Below, piece by piece: positions 23,351 to 34,334 of a stretch of 64,000 nucleotides of DNA. Positions within the stretch are counted from its first letter, which is position 1. Every line of letters begins with the position of its first letter. The position numbers and the translations under genes were made by a program. The notes under the pieces were generated by a model that saw nothing but the letters and a program-made list of their open reading frames with translations, made no database searches and had not been told where the DNA came from. This DNA is from Bolinopsis microptera (taxonomy: Eukaryota > Ctenophora > Tentaculata > Lobata > Bolinopsidae), in the NCBI RefSeq assembly GCF_026151205.1, contig NC_087072.1, forward strand, positions 19,436,103 to 19,500,102, given 5' to 3'.

Positions 23351-24063
23351 CTATTTCGTGTTGAGAAATTGTTTTCTTTTCCCGTTAAATGGCCGGTACG
23401 CCCGACGTTTACCTCTGTTCTCTTCTTCCCCGTGAAGAACTTCTTGAAGACTGTTTTCCTCTCCCATTGCCCGTTTATGCAATATCAAGTTATCCTCTTC
23501 CTCCAGGACTTCATTTTCTGATCCCCTCGGCATCTTGTGCAGCACTTCATCTTCTGCTCCCCTCTTGTGTAGAATCTCGTCTCCAGCGTTTCGTTTATGT
23601 AGAATTTCGTCTCCAATGTCTCGTTTATGCAGAATTTCCTCTTGAGACTCCCTTACGTATCGGGTGTGCTGTGCCTGTAAGTGTAAATATCTTACAATTA
23701 GTAATTAACTAACCATAGTGCAATTATAATTATTTCATTGTATCCCAGAATTATCGAGGCAATTGTGTGCAGCAAGATATTTTTGGAGAGGTGAAACAGA
23801 GTGGTAATAAAGCAAATTACAACATACTTTTTCCAGCTTGTGCGAATCTATTTGTAATCTGTTCATGATGCTATTATCATTTTGGTTGAACTTGTTCCAA
23901 ATTGCAATTTTCATAAAAAACATTCTTTTCCCGGCAATTGGCTTAGCTTTTAATTTAGCTTATAAGTATTACTAGAGATAGTTCTTACCGATTCACCGAG
24001 CACTTGGAGGATTAACCCAGCCCAAACAGTTATCAGCATAATTGATTTGATTAACCGAGCCAT
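23351..24063 (-). CDS. neuropeptide precursor with EILHKR repeats and a C-terminal amidation site
   Basis: Two coding exons: 24063-23989 (ATG, 25 codons, GTAAGA donor) and 23674-23351 (TTACAG acceptor, TAG stop), phase 0, 132 residues. Exon 1 is almost entirely a signal peptide (MARLIKSIMLITVWAGLILQ). Exon 2 carries a series of acidic units ending in LHKR: QEEILHKR, DIGDEILHKR, NAGDEILHKR, DEVLHKM (cleavage site lost) and DNLILHKR. These are followed by ENRGKR, RAYRPFNGKR and a short KQFLNTK tail. KR/GKR are classic prohormone-convertase sites, and the glycine before KR predicts C-terminal amidation, so a product such as RAYRPFN-amide is likely. I do not recognise the peptide family. The repeats differ at the nucleotide level while the KR sites are kept. 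The gene is convergent with NRDE2 and about 540 bp past its stop. Confidence 0.78.
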
Positions 24064-25419
24064 GTTGCCTTCAGTACCTAGTATAAAGTATAGGTTAAGC
24101 CACGAGAGTTGTTAAAATGAAATGGCACCAGGAGAGGTTTAATATTAAGTACTATCGGAGTGAAAATTATCTGTTGCATTTTTCAATGGGGTGAATTTAT
24201 AAACATTGCAAAGCAAGGAAAAATTAAAAGCTGTGGTTTGGTAAAGTGGCCGACAAGTTATAGTATTGCCAATGCTAATAACTATGCAAAAACAATATTC
24301 GGAGCAAGTATGATGTCGTAGTTGATCACGTGATATCACCACTGCCCGGAGATTGGGTGAGAGAAGATGCCAGGAGACGATTATCTAGATTGTTACCCAC
24401 AAAACACCTTCTCTCCTTGTAGTGGCTTACCTGACCCCTTGTTGGCTTCCTGGACAGCCGCTTAGTTTTGGAAGCACTTGAGAAAACTGCTTTCTTTCCT
24501 AGAGAGCAAGTACCAAGTATTGGACAGAGGAGTGAAGAGGTTTTATATACCCTCCCTCGAGCATTATGTAATGTCCAGACAGACTAACAACCTTGATCAA
24601 TATATCTCAATATACCGCCCAATCTCCGGAGATGACGAGCTTTAGTATAATTACCGGTACTGACTGTTAAATATTAGTTTCTGATAAGCGTATAACATCA
24701 GAAGCTGGGGGACTAGATTGAGATTTGCGATCTGACGAGGTTACGTAATGCCACTATAAAATCCTGCTATATGACTGGGGACTATAAATCAGGACCCAGC
24801 TGCCTCAATACTCCCAGCGTGAGATCAGCAGATCTCAGCAAACCGTTAACACGGGTAACCTTTTATAAAGGGGCTCAGATTTAATGTTATAATAGCTCTA
24901 TTATGCTGATCAGAGATCCATTCGTCGTATCGGCACGGGGACATTACCAACATGTCCTCATGTTCTGAAATTATAGAATAATCCCTCAGCAATGCTTTTA
25001 GCACGATCCACGACAATGCAATCGTGTTTGACAAATAGGTTCAGAATGATATGATGGGAATATTGACCGGGGATATTCTCACATACACATTATCCCAGGT
25101 TTGTAGACTGCAATAAGGTAACTTGGAAGAACTGCAGCTGACGGGTGTAGCTGATTGCTTGACTAGAATTTGGAATAGGGTATGTGAGATTGAATTGCAA
25201 TAGGGACTAGGTAGTGTCCACATATAACGCCACTATCATATTGGAGGGTGGTTTTAACTTGATCGAAATACTGAAGCTTATGTAAACCATGTATAAACTT
25301 GCTAATAGAGTACTAGTAGTAGAGGGGAGAGGGACTTGTATTCGTGGTAATATTACCACCACCATTCAGATGTTAAACAACTATCCTTGTTCCTCCTGAT
25401 GTAGGATTAGATATGTGAG
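24064..25419. other. upstream region of the neuropeptide gene
   Basis: No supported gene. It is the expected promoter region for the minus-strand precursor. A mixed TATACTTTATACT motif sits close to the start codon, and no convincing TATA box at normal spacing was found. Confidence 0.4.
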
Positions 25420-26820
25420 GTAAACAATGTACTATGTAGCTCTGATATAATAAACAATGCACCATGTAGCTCTGATATAATAAACAATGTACTATTTAGC
25501 TCTGCTATAATAAACAATGCACCATGTAGCTCTGCTATAATAAACAATGCACCATGTAGCCCTGCTATAATAAACAATGCACCATGTAGCCCTGCTATAG
25601 AAATAATGCACCATGTAGCCCTGCTATAATAAACAATGTACCATGTGGCTCTGCTATAATAAACAATGCACCATGTAGCCCTGCTATAATAAACAATGCA
25701 CCATGTAGCTCTGCTATAATAAACAATGTACTATGTAGCTCTGATATAATGAACAATGTACTATGTAGCCCTGCTATAATAATTTAATAAACAATGTACT
25801 ATATAGCTCTGCTATAATAAACAATGTAGCTCTGCTATAATGAACAATGTACCATGTAGCTCTGCTATAATAAACAATGCACCATGTAGCCCTGCTATAA
25901 TAAACAATGCACCATGTAGCCCTGCTATAATAAACAATGCACCATGTAGCCCTGCTATAATAAACAATGCACCATGTAGCCCTGCTATAATAAACAATGT
26001 ACCATGTAGCTCTGCTATAATAAACAATGCACCATGTAGCCCTGCTATAATAAACAATGCACCATGTAGCTCTGCTATAATAAACAATGTACTATGTAGC
26101 TCTGATATAATGAACAATGTACTATGTAGCCCTGCTATAATAAACAATGCACCATGTAGCTCTGCTATAATAAACAATGTACTATGTAGCTCTGATATAA
26201 TGAACAATGTACCATGTAGCCCTGCTATAATAAACAATGTACCATGTAGCCCTGCTATAATAAACAATGTACTATGTAGCTCTGCTATAATGAACAATGT
26301 ACTATGTAGCCCTGCTATAATAATTTAATAAACAATGTACTATATAGCTCTGCTATAATAAACAATGTAGCTCTGCTATAATGAACAATGTACCATGTAG
26401 CTCTGCTATAATAAACAATGCACCATGTAGCCCTGCTATAATAAACAATGCACCATGTAGCCCTGCTATAATAAACAATGCACCATGTAGCCCTGCTATA
26501 ATAAACAATGCACCATGTAGCCCTGCTATAATAAACAATGTACCATGTAGCTCTGCTATAATAAACAATGCACCATGTAGCCCTGCTATAATAAACAATG
26601 CACCATGTAGCTCTGCTATAATAAACAATGTACTATGTAGCTCTGATATAATGAACAATGTACTATGTAGCCCTGCTATAATAAACAATGCACCATGTAG
26701 CTCTGCTATAATAAACAATGTACTATGTAGCTCTGATATAATGAACAATGTACCATGTAGCCCTGCTATAATAAACAATGTATCATGTAGCTCTGCTATA
26801 ATAAATTGAACACCGTGTAG
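25420..26820. repeat. 30-bp tandem array with an internal 541-bp duplication
   Basis: About 46 copies of a 30-bp unit made of CTATAATAAACAATG and CACCATGTAGCCCTG. Variants swap CACC/TACC/TACT, CCCTG/CTCTG/CTGAT and ATAAAC/ATGAAC. The pattern from AATTTAATAA at 25781 repeats at 26322, 541 bp later, so part of the array was copied as a block. The unit length is a multiple of three, so long false frames are open on both strands. Confidence 0.93.
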
Positions 26821-28477
26821 CCGGTAAGACCTTTTGTTTGGATCCCGAGTTTGCCGTCCAACTGATTTGCTCCTTACTCCTCAAGGCGGATGTTTCAATC
26901 TCCCCAGGTCTGATAGTGATTAATGCGGCCCTGCTGCACTAATGCGTTACCTGATTAACTGATTAATTCCTCTCTATTATTGGCTCTACGGTGCTGCCGG
27001 TCAACATGCTGTTGTAATTAATTCCACGAATTAACTTTGCTTTCTTGCCAGCCACTAAACATTGCTTAAACTTCTTTGTAATTTAATTGGTAGAGGAAGA
27101 GGAGGCAGAGTTTATAGAGGTTCGAAATTTTTCAAACTCTTCGCAAAAGAGTGGTTAGATTCTCAATATTTTATTTAATCAGTTAGCTCCAATCTCTGTA
27201 TTGCCGCTAACTTAAAACGCTTTGTCTGAATTCAAAAGCATCTCTGTGGGATTTAACACCTTTTTTGTTAGGAAATAAGAATTGAATATGTAATTAACAT
27301 GTAATGTTTGATATTAATATGAAACTAAGTTTGGCTACACTTCTGGCTCAGTGGTTTATTGGGCGAGGCTAGTTACATTCGTTGTGCAATGTTAGCTTAC
27401 ACAGTTATACAGTCTTACTAGTAACAAATCAGTGATAGGCATGTTTAATGCTTTCTCTTTTATGGCGCAATTTTTATGAAATTTTTCTCCGATACTTATC
27501 ACAATCGTCTGTTATTACATTCTTCAGTCGCGTCTCATTTTTCATAATTCTTCTCTGACTTTCTACCAATGAGTCGACACAGTTATCAGCTTTATTGGTT
27601 AACAATCGGTTAATTTATTGTTTATCAATTTACATTTTAAACTATTACATTCGGGAATATTTGCAAACTCTCACGTTGAAAAACGTGAAATAATTTCTTC
27701 GACTTTATTGCAATTAATGGATGGCGAAAAAATGTGTGCCTTTTTCCTCGAAAAGTCGATGGGGAAAATTTAAATAGATGACTCCCGATTTTTGCGGAGT
27801 GGATTTGTCCTGTTAGACTACAGTTTTACTCCACAAAAGCTCTTACATTTATCTTAAAGTTAAGTTTATGTTTCAATCTTTGATTTAAATTATTAATTGA
27901 TTGATTTTTGGAATTTCTTATCAGATTTTAATTCAAATTTGACTGAATGTGAGATCTATAATTTGTAGTCATTATGTCTTGATTATTTTTCTAAAATGAA
28001 GCAGGATGATAGTTCTATTATCGAATATGCTAAAGACCCTGCTCTTTGTCGGATCCTTCCAGCTCTCACTTTTAACAAGTATGTGTATTCCGGTTTTAAT
28101 CTTTTGTTCGCGCTGGTTAGATTGGAAAACGTTTAAGTTTGAGTTATCAAGACTTCTAATTGGAGCAAGGACATAAGTATTTTACAGTTTTTAGGCCAAA
28201 ATTCGCGACAAGCCATACTGATCCTAAATTTGCAAACATACACACACACACACACACACAATTTGCAAATGGTATTAATGATAGATGGAATAAGAATTTT
28301 TCATTTTTAAGGACAAACTTTGCCAGTTCACAGTTAGTGTTACTATGAATTTCGATTACAAATTATAATTCGAGGTTAATAATTATCAAATGCTTTCCTA
28401 TTTTGACCGCACATTATAAATCACCACTTAGTTCTTATGTTGTTTGTTTCCCACGAATCAGTCAGCTTACAGGTTTA
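26821..28477. other. AT-rich intergenic DNA
   Basis: No gene seen. It contains a short (CA)n run at 28240-28260. ORFs here are short and of low-complexity composition. Confidence 0.45.
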
Positions 28478-29916
28478 TTGTCATACGTTGTATGACCCGC
28501 CGCGCACGAAGTGCGCGGCTCCCCCTGTATCGTCCCCCTGTATCGTCGTAACATAGTGAAACGACCGTGGGGGTCGCAACGTCAAACGTGATACAACAGG
28601 TTTAGGTAAATTTGAAATTAGAAAACCTTAATCAATCCATTTAAAATTAGTACTTGTTTAAGCATTCCTACGTCATTACGTGTTACGCTAAGAACTCGTC
28701 ACGGCATTTAACGGGTGATACTCGTAAAATATTTGTTTCAAATATTAGATTTAGACCGTCGACGACGGACGAGTCCAACTCGGCGCGCGTCTTGGTAGGT
28801 TATACTTATAAACATACAAGTACAACTCGACATAAACCCGAATAATATTGAATATTATTTTTCGGAATATTCCTTCCAAAATTATATAGTTAAATAATAG
28901 TTAAATAACTACCCAATATTAATAAACAATGATAACGCTGTGCATGGTTTCACAATTGACAATGCCCAATTTCAAATTTGCGCTTGTAGGTTTATAACCT
29001 ACCAAGACGTGCACCGAGTTGGACTCTGGACTCGTCGACGGTCTTGTATTATAATATTTTAAACAAATATTTTACGAGTATCACCCGTTTAATTTGCGCT
29101 TTCAATTCCGAAATGCGAAACAAAAATCTTTATTTATCAGCACTCTTTATATATATCGTATCACGTTCCCAAAACCACTGCACACTGCTATACTTTACTA
29201 TAGACGTAGTGTGTAGTTATAATATTAATAATATAAAATCGTACCCCACTATTAGTATTATATTGTATATTATCAATTATGTAACGCGCATCGAGGGAGA
29301 GGAAAGAGTTTAAACTAAAAAACCGTTTTATAGTTCATATATAGCGATATATATACGAGTCGTGCGTTACGGCCGGGCAAATAAGGCACTTTTCTGCTAA
29401 AGCTCCTAGGCTCCTGGGATGATTGTTTTATGCAGACTACAGACTAGTACGTGGTGCCGCATCGATAGCCGAGATCTCAGATGGATGATGATTAATAATT
29501 ACTCTACACTCGATTGTCACGTGACTTTTTTAACCCGTTCTCTCGCTGGTCCTGAACTCAAGAAACGCCGCCGTGAGGCGGGCGCGCGCTACTGCAAGGG
29601 CTCTGGATACTGGATAGAGCAAGTCCTGAACGACTATTCGAAACCCTAACGTCTATAATCTGATCCTAACCCAATCCGTGACCATTGGTAATTATGATCT
29701 GGCCTTGACCATTGTTGTATCACGTGGTGACCCCCACGGTCGCTTCATTTACGGGTGATACTCGTAAAATATCTGTTCCATATACAGGACCGTCGACGAG
29801 TCCAACTCGGCGCGCGTCCTGGTAGGTTGTAAACCTACAATCGCTTCACTATAGAGTTTCGACGATACAGGGGGAGCCGCGCACTCGTGCGCGGCGGGTC
29901 ATACAACGTATGACAA
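28478..29916. mobile_element. foldback/MITE-like element with long inverted ends
   Basis: Both ends read inward as TTGTCATACGTTGTATGAC, then CCGCCGCGCACGA..GTGCGCGGC and CTCCCCCTGTATCGTC, giving at least 55 bp of near-perfect terminal inverted repeat. Inside, GACCGTGGGGGTC on the left is mirrored by GACCCCCACGGTC on the right, and two inverted copies of the multi-hairpin repeat lie at 28707-28815 and 28985-29092. No clear target duplication and no transposase frame. Confidence 0.7.
29751..29842. repeat. multi-hairpin repeat unit
   Basis: One of five copies (also 28707-28815, 28985-29092 inverted, 31086-31180, 31800-31890) sharing GGGTGATACTCGTAAA, GTCGACGAGTCCAACTCGG and GGTAGGTTGTAAACCTAC. 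The middle block can fold as CGAGT-CCA-ACTCG inside an outer AGGAC/GTCCT stem, and the last block as a 7-bp hairpin. Confidence 0.75.
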
Positions 29917-30150
29917 GACCATTGTTAATGATCTGGCCCGGCGCGCGCTACTTCGTAGCTCGTGCCGTCGGGCCATAACATTTCAAGAAGAAAGCGGCGC
30001 GCGCTACTTCGAAGAAATTTAGAAGAGTAACATCAGTCAAATCTGGCCCGGCGCTCGCTACTTCGTAGCACTTACCATCGGGCCATAACATTTCGAGAAG
30101 AAAGCGGCGCGCGCTACTTCGAAGAAATGTAGACGAGTAACATCCGTCAA
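29917..30150. repeat. two tandem GC-rich repeat units
   Basis: Units at about 29917-30039 and 30041-30150 share TGGCCCGGCG, CGCTACTTCGTAG, GAAGAAAGCGGCGCGCGCTA and GAGTAACATC. A third copy is at 30812-30928, same orientation. Confidence 0.8.
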
Positions 30151-30180
30151 CCCAATCCTTAACAAAAGCATATGCTGAAA

Positions 30181-30743
30181 TTACTGGGCCGCGCTCAGCC
30201 TGTCATTCCGCCAAATCTTTATGTTAATGAACATAATAGCCTGGGGTCCCCAGGTAAATGCTGAAACCTTGATTGACGATGTCAACCCATCGAGATCGTT
30301 GCTCTGCGAAGCAGAGCAACAATCGGCGATGCGAAGCAAGAATGCTAGTTCGCGTTGAAGCCTAGCGGCGAAGTCCTCAAGCTGAAACCCTAACCCTGAC
30401 GAGAAATTAGACTAACTTCCTTATATGGTCATATCACGTGATCGAGACAGTTTTTCGCCAATATCTCGTCAGGGGAGCATTTTAACTATATGTTGTATGT
30501 CATGGGGGGGGGGGGGGGTGATTCGGAATCAGCGTCCGAAAATACGCTTAGTAGTAGTACGTCGATTGAAGTTGGTTTCAACTGTCGGTGGTCGGGGGCC
30601 CTTTTAGAACAATCTCGAAGATCGCGACTGTAGATTACCTGGGGACCTCAGGCTATCATGTTCATTAACATACCGACCGAATAGAGATTCGGCGGAATGA
30701 CAGGCTGAGCGCGGAATGACAGGCTGAGCGCGGCCCAGTAAGA
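30181..30743. mobile_element. short inverted-repeat element
   Basis: The left end reads TTACTGGGCCGCGCTCAGCC, followed by TGTCATTCCGCC and CATAATAGCCTG. The right end carries the inverse, with GGCGGAATGACAGGCTGAGC duplicated (30692-30735). The interior has a GCTCTGC..GCAGAGC hairpin and a poly-G run (30503-30518). No target duplication is evident. Confidence 0.6.
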
Positions 30744-30811
30744 CTGTAGAGTGATTTAGCACACTCGATTTCAGATGCCACTATGGTTGATTCACGATGT
30801 CAATCCTTCGT

Positions 30812-30928
30812 TGACCATTGTTAATGATTTGGCCCGGCGCGCGCTACTTCGTAGGACTTGCCATCAACATTTCGAGAAGAAAGCGGCGCGCGCTACTTCG
30901 AAGAAATTTAGACGAGTAACATCCGTCA
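30812..30928. repeat. third copy of the GC-rich repeat unit
   Basis: Same blocks as 29917-30150, including GACCATTGTTAATGAT at its start, which also begins the first copy immediately right of the foldback element. Confidence 0.75.
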
Positions 30929-31085
30929 AAATCCTTCGCATCTCGCCGATCCACATACGTGGTTGCGAGAAGATGCGCGGCCCAGTCTAGCAGTGCATCG
31001 CGCTACAACCACTATCTATGGAGGCTGTATGGCCATGTGCTGACGGTTATTTGCTTTTTCCCGCGCACCTCGCTATAAAATCATT

Positions 31086-31180
31086 AACGGGTGATACTCG
31101 TAAACTATCTGTTCCATATATTGGACAGGACCGTCGACGAGTCCAACTCGGCGCGCGTCCTGGTAGGTTGTAAACCTACA
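31086..31180. repeat. multi-hairpin repeat unit
   Basis: A further copy with GGGTGATACTCGTAAA, GTCGACGAGTCCAACTCGG and GGTAGGTTGTAAACCTAC. Confidence 0.75.
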
Positions 31181-31332
31181 CTAAAATCACAAAGTCCACA
31201 TACTCAAATTTGACTTCAAAATATTCATATTACTCCTGAATGCATGGCCGGGCCCATGGCACGCTCACGTGTCATGTCATGTGCTGTATTTACTACGATC
31301 ATGCACTTACCTAGCTGGGGATTCCAGGCTAT

Positions 31333-31778
31333 CCCAGAAAACCTTACTGGCTGGGGCCTAACTTCAAAAGTAAAAGACATAGAGACTAGGGTGGATGGTT
31401 TTTTTTAACGTTTTTATGGAATTGGTACCGTTGTAAAACTTACATTATGACAGTTCAGATGGCGAAAGTTTTATCGAAAATGGACCTGACAATAGAGACT
31501 TTCGGTTTTTTGCAAAGTGTTTGCCTTGTAAAAATAACGTTACCTCCCCAGGAGGAAAATTAGGGACATCGTAGATTTTGAGTTATCCCGAAAAGTGAAA
31601 AGTATGATTTTGGGCCGAATAAAAGATCGCAGCTTTATATAATTATAACTTTGCAAATCAATTTGGTTGTCAATGTCATGACTCCATGGCTGAATTCAGA
31701 TTGTAAAAGGCGACGACAATCATGCTATTCAAAAATGATCACCTCTAGCAAGCCCGCCAGGCAGTAAGGTTTCCTGGG
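31333..31778. mobile_element. 446-bp inverted-repeat MITE with TAT flanks
   Basis: The left end is CCCAGAAAACCTTACTGGCT; the reverse complement of the right end is CCCAGGAAACCTTACTGCCT. TAT flanks both sides (31330-31332, 31779-31781). No coding content. A 3-bp duplication would suit several DNA-transposon classes; I do not assign one. Confidence 0.7.
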
Positions 31779-31799
31779 TATACTTCAGAAAAATGTTTA

Positions 31800-31918
31800 G
31801 CGGGTGATACTCGCAACTCGTTAACAGTAAAATATTGTTTCCACGTCGACGAGTCCAACTCGGCGCGTTTTGGTAAGTTATAAACCTACGAAGAAATGTA
31901 GACGAGTATCATCCTTCA
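31800..31918. repeat. multi-hairpin repeat unit with its own inverted ends
   Basis: Begins CGGGTGATACTCG and ends CGAGTATCATCC, so this copy is a complete small foldback unit of about 120 bp with the GTCGACGAGTCCAACTCGG core in the middle. Confidence 0.65.
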
Positions 31919-32633
31919 ACTAGATCTCCGATGTGTTTATATAAACTATAAAGAGCCTAATAAGCTTGGGTCCCTATCTATAGGAGGTGCACCATAAAAA
32001 TAAACTTGCTCGGATTTTAAAAATTTTTGTACCATTGTTTTCTAGAGACTGTGAGAATTTTCACAATACCAAATTTGTCATACCTTTTTGGAAAGATCAG
32101 TGAGTTTCGCCTAAGTGCCATACTTGATAGTGCGCGGCTTTTGAAGCAAATTTAGCTGTAAAAGTCGCGTAATTTGACCAAATTTGACCAAATTCGTTGA
32201 TTTTTGTCGTATTATTTGGATATATCTTCAGTTCCTTGAATGAGATCATTCTGAAAATTGGCGACGACCTTCCAATAGGGCTTTTACAACTGTCCGAAAA
32301 ATTTGGTGGATATCGGAGTTGATATAGTGATCAAAATGAGGCAAAATACGCTGCTTTTAGCTGTAACATAATGTCTGATGGTTGGATATGCTTTAAACTT
32401 TTCGGACACTTTCCTTGTAAGTCTACGAGTAAGCTCACCAATTTTTGTTGCAATCGGAGGTCGGGAAGGATACTTAATATCTATTTGTTTGAAGAAAATT
32501 GTGCTGGCCGAAATTAGCGCTAAAAAACCATCCTACAGTCGGCACGCGCGGCTCACCGTCGATGGCGCACTACCTACTATCTAAAAGTAATCTACAGCCA
32601 CAGGGACTGTGAAATGGCAATGCATGGTCGTTG
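31919..32633. other. intergenic stretch upstream of the three-finger gene
   Basis: No gene or array is supported. It should include the promoter of the plus-strand gene; no clear TATA box was recognised. Confidence 0.4.
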
Positions 32634-34155
32634 ATGTGTTTAACAGTTGTCAGAGATCCGCGCACATTCGTACTAGTTTCACTGTTATCTCTTACAGAGC
32701 AAATAGCCATAGGCATATACTATTACCAATGCAATAAGCTGAGTAAAGACTGAGAGGGAAACGGGAATGCGGGTCAAGGAAGTCAAACTTTTTTGTTATA
32801 CGTCTTCTAAATCTATGTTCTAAAAATGTTTCTTTCAGTGTCAATCAAAATGACATCGTGCATGAAGTGCTTGCGTGTAATAGATCTTAACGATCCTGTC
32901 ATTAAAGAGTTCAAGTTGGACTTCAACATTACCAAGTAAACTTTGAAACTTTTATTAAAACTTTAGAATACATTATGTTGGACGTTGGTCCTAAAATTAT
33001 TTCTGTTAAAAATTGATGAAGAGGTGAGCCATATATTTATATTGACAATTAATGATAGTGTAGCCGTAGGGATTGGTTGCTGCTCGAAGCTGATCAGTCA
33101 ATGAATGAGTATGACCCATGTCAGAAAAATAAAGCTCACCAAAAATAAAGTTCACATATTATTATTACGTATTCACTTTTTGGCCAATTTTTAACCCCCA
33201 TCCCCCCTCCGTAATCATTTTTACACATAGCTATTGTGTCAAAATTACACTAGCGTAATCATTTGGAAACCCCCCCCCCCCTCAAAATAGTAAATCACTA
33301 TTTCCCTTTCAGAGATGAATTGGAGCCTATACCGAGCACGTGCAAGATAGAGAATTGCGGAGATGCAGAGTTGGACAGCTGCCTTCGGGTCGTCCTGGAG
33401 ATGACCAACACAACGACAGTCCATATTCACAGCTGCGGGAACTCTTTAATGAGCGACGAACGAGTGTGCGAGCTGCTGCAATACGGGGCCGGCCCCGATG
33501 TGGCCTGCTCTGTTAACAGGTCAATTAAAAAGCTGCCACCAGGCTGGATGATATTATTGTTTTTGTTAGAATAGGAATCATGTGTTATTTTTAGGTAGTG
33601 ACTAGTTGCATAACATATCACTATGGATGCAGTATCATCAAGAGTTGCTAACAGTTCATTAGAACTATTACCAATAGTATAAGTAAAAGTTCGATATAAC
33701 CTATCCCCCAGTTAGCCGAGTAAATCCTCTTGGGCAACCAACCTCAACCTAGTGACTAATCCAATCTCCTAACTCTTAAGTAACCAACTTAATCTCCTGA
33801 GTAACCAACTTAATCTCCTAAGTAACCGGCCTATTCTCCTAAGTAACTAATAATAATATAGTCTCCTAGACCTAAGTTAAAGTAACTAATATAGTCTCCT
33901 AAGTAACCAACCTAGTATCCTTAGTAACCCTCCCAATCTTCTAGGTTACCGATCCAATTTCGCAAGTAACTAACCCAATCCTCGGCCTCCAGGTGCCAGA
34001 GTGGAGACTGTGAGCCTGACCTAGAAATTAATGATACTGAGTATATCCTGCAAGACACCACCACGCAACTCGACGACGATCAGCCCAGTTTGGGATCTCG
34101 CCCAAATATCTTACCCACAGTGGCGGTTATAGTTATTTCATTAGCGGTGAGGTAG
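32634..34155 (+). CDS. secreted or GPI-anchored three-finger (Ly6/uPAR-like) protein
   Basis: Exons 32634-32742 (less sure), 32839-32935, 33313-33519 and 33993-34155 (stop TAG) join in consistent phase and give 191 residues. Exon 1 offers a hydrophobic leader (FVLVSLLSL). The middle has ten cysteines starting with SCMKC (C-x2-C, the usual opening of the LU fold), then TC, NC, SC, SC, VC and AC, ending RCQSGDC, plus two N-glycosylation sites (NIT, NTT). The C-terminus after an acidic linker is NILPTVAVIVISLAVR-stop, a hydrophobic tail like a GPI-attachment signal. GTGAGG at 34147 could instead be a donor, making the tail a membrane helix that continues in an unseen exon. TGF-beta receptor ectodomains share this fold, but no kinase exon is found nearby. 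AATAAA lies at 34329-34334. Confidence 0.62.
33715..33985. repeat. degenerate 18-21-bp repeat in an intron
   Basis: Imperfect repeats of CTCCTAAGTAACCAACTTAAT-type units fill most of the last intron of the three-finger gene, up to the acceptor at 33992. Confidence 0.75.
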
Positions 34156-34328
34156 ACAATGAAACGCGGTTATTTTTTCTAAATCTAATATAAGGCTATG
34201 CCATGGACAGGGAATTATACAACGAAATATGAAACTGATTACAAAATCGTCTTCTTTCGAGGATAGTATTTGCAACATAATATAGTGAGGCGGAGGTTTT
34301 TACATTATATTTGGGTTACAAGTCGGCA

Positions 34329-34334
34329 AATAAA
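34329..34334 (+). promoter_or_regulatory. candidate poly(A) signal of the three-finger gene
   Basis: AATAAA 174 nt after the TAG at 34153-34155, supporting a transcript that ends without further exons. Confidence 0.45.

Noticed and set aside
23389-23712. 107-codon plus-strand ORF
   Set aside because: It is the antisense shadow of the neuropeptide exon, whose minus-strand reading has dibasic sites and a matching signal exon.
25812-26809. Four long frames with 10-residue repeats
   Set aside because: By-products of the 30-bp array; both strands are open equally and there is no splice or signal context.
25420-26820. CRISPR-like direct repeats
   Set aside because: Units are contiguous with no unique spacers, in eukaryotic DNA; this is a minisatellite. 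The same applies to 12000-12700 and 22552-22682.
29794-29830. Hammerhead ribozyme, from GACGAGTCCAACTCGG
   Set aside because: The catalytic core CUGANGA ... GAAAC is not complete in any copy; only the stem-loop resembles it.
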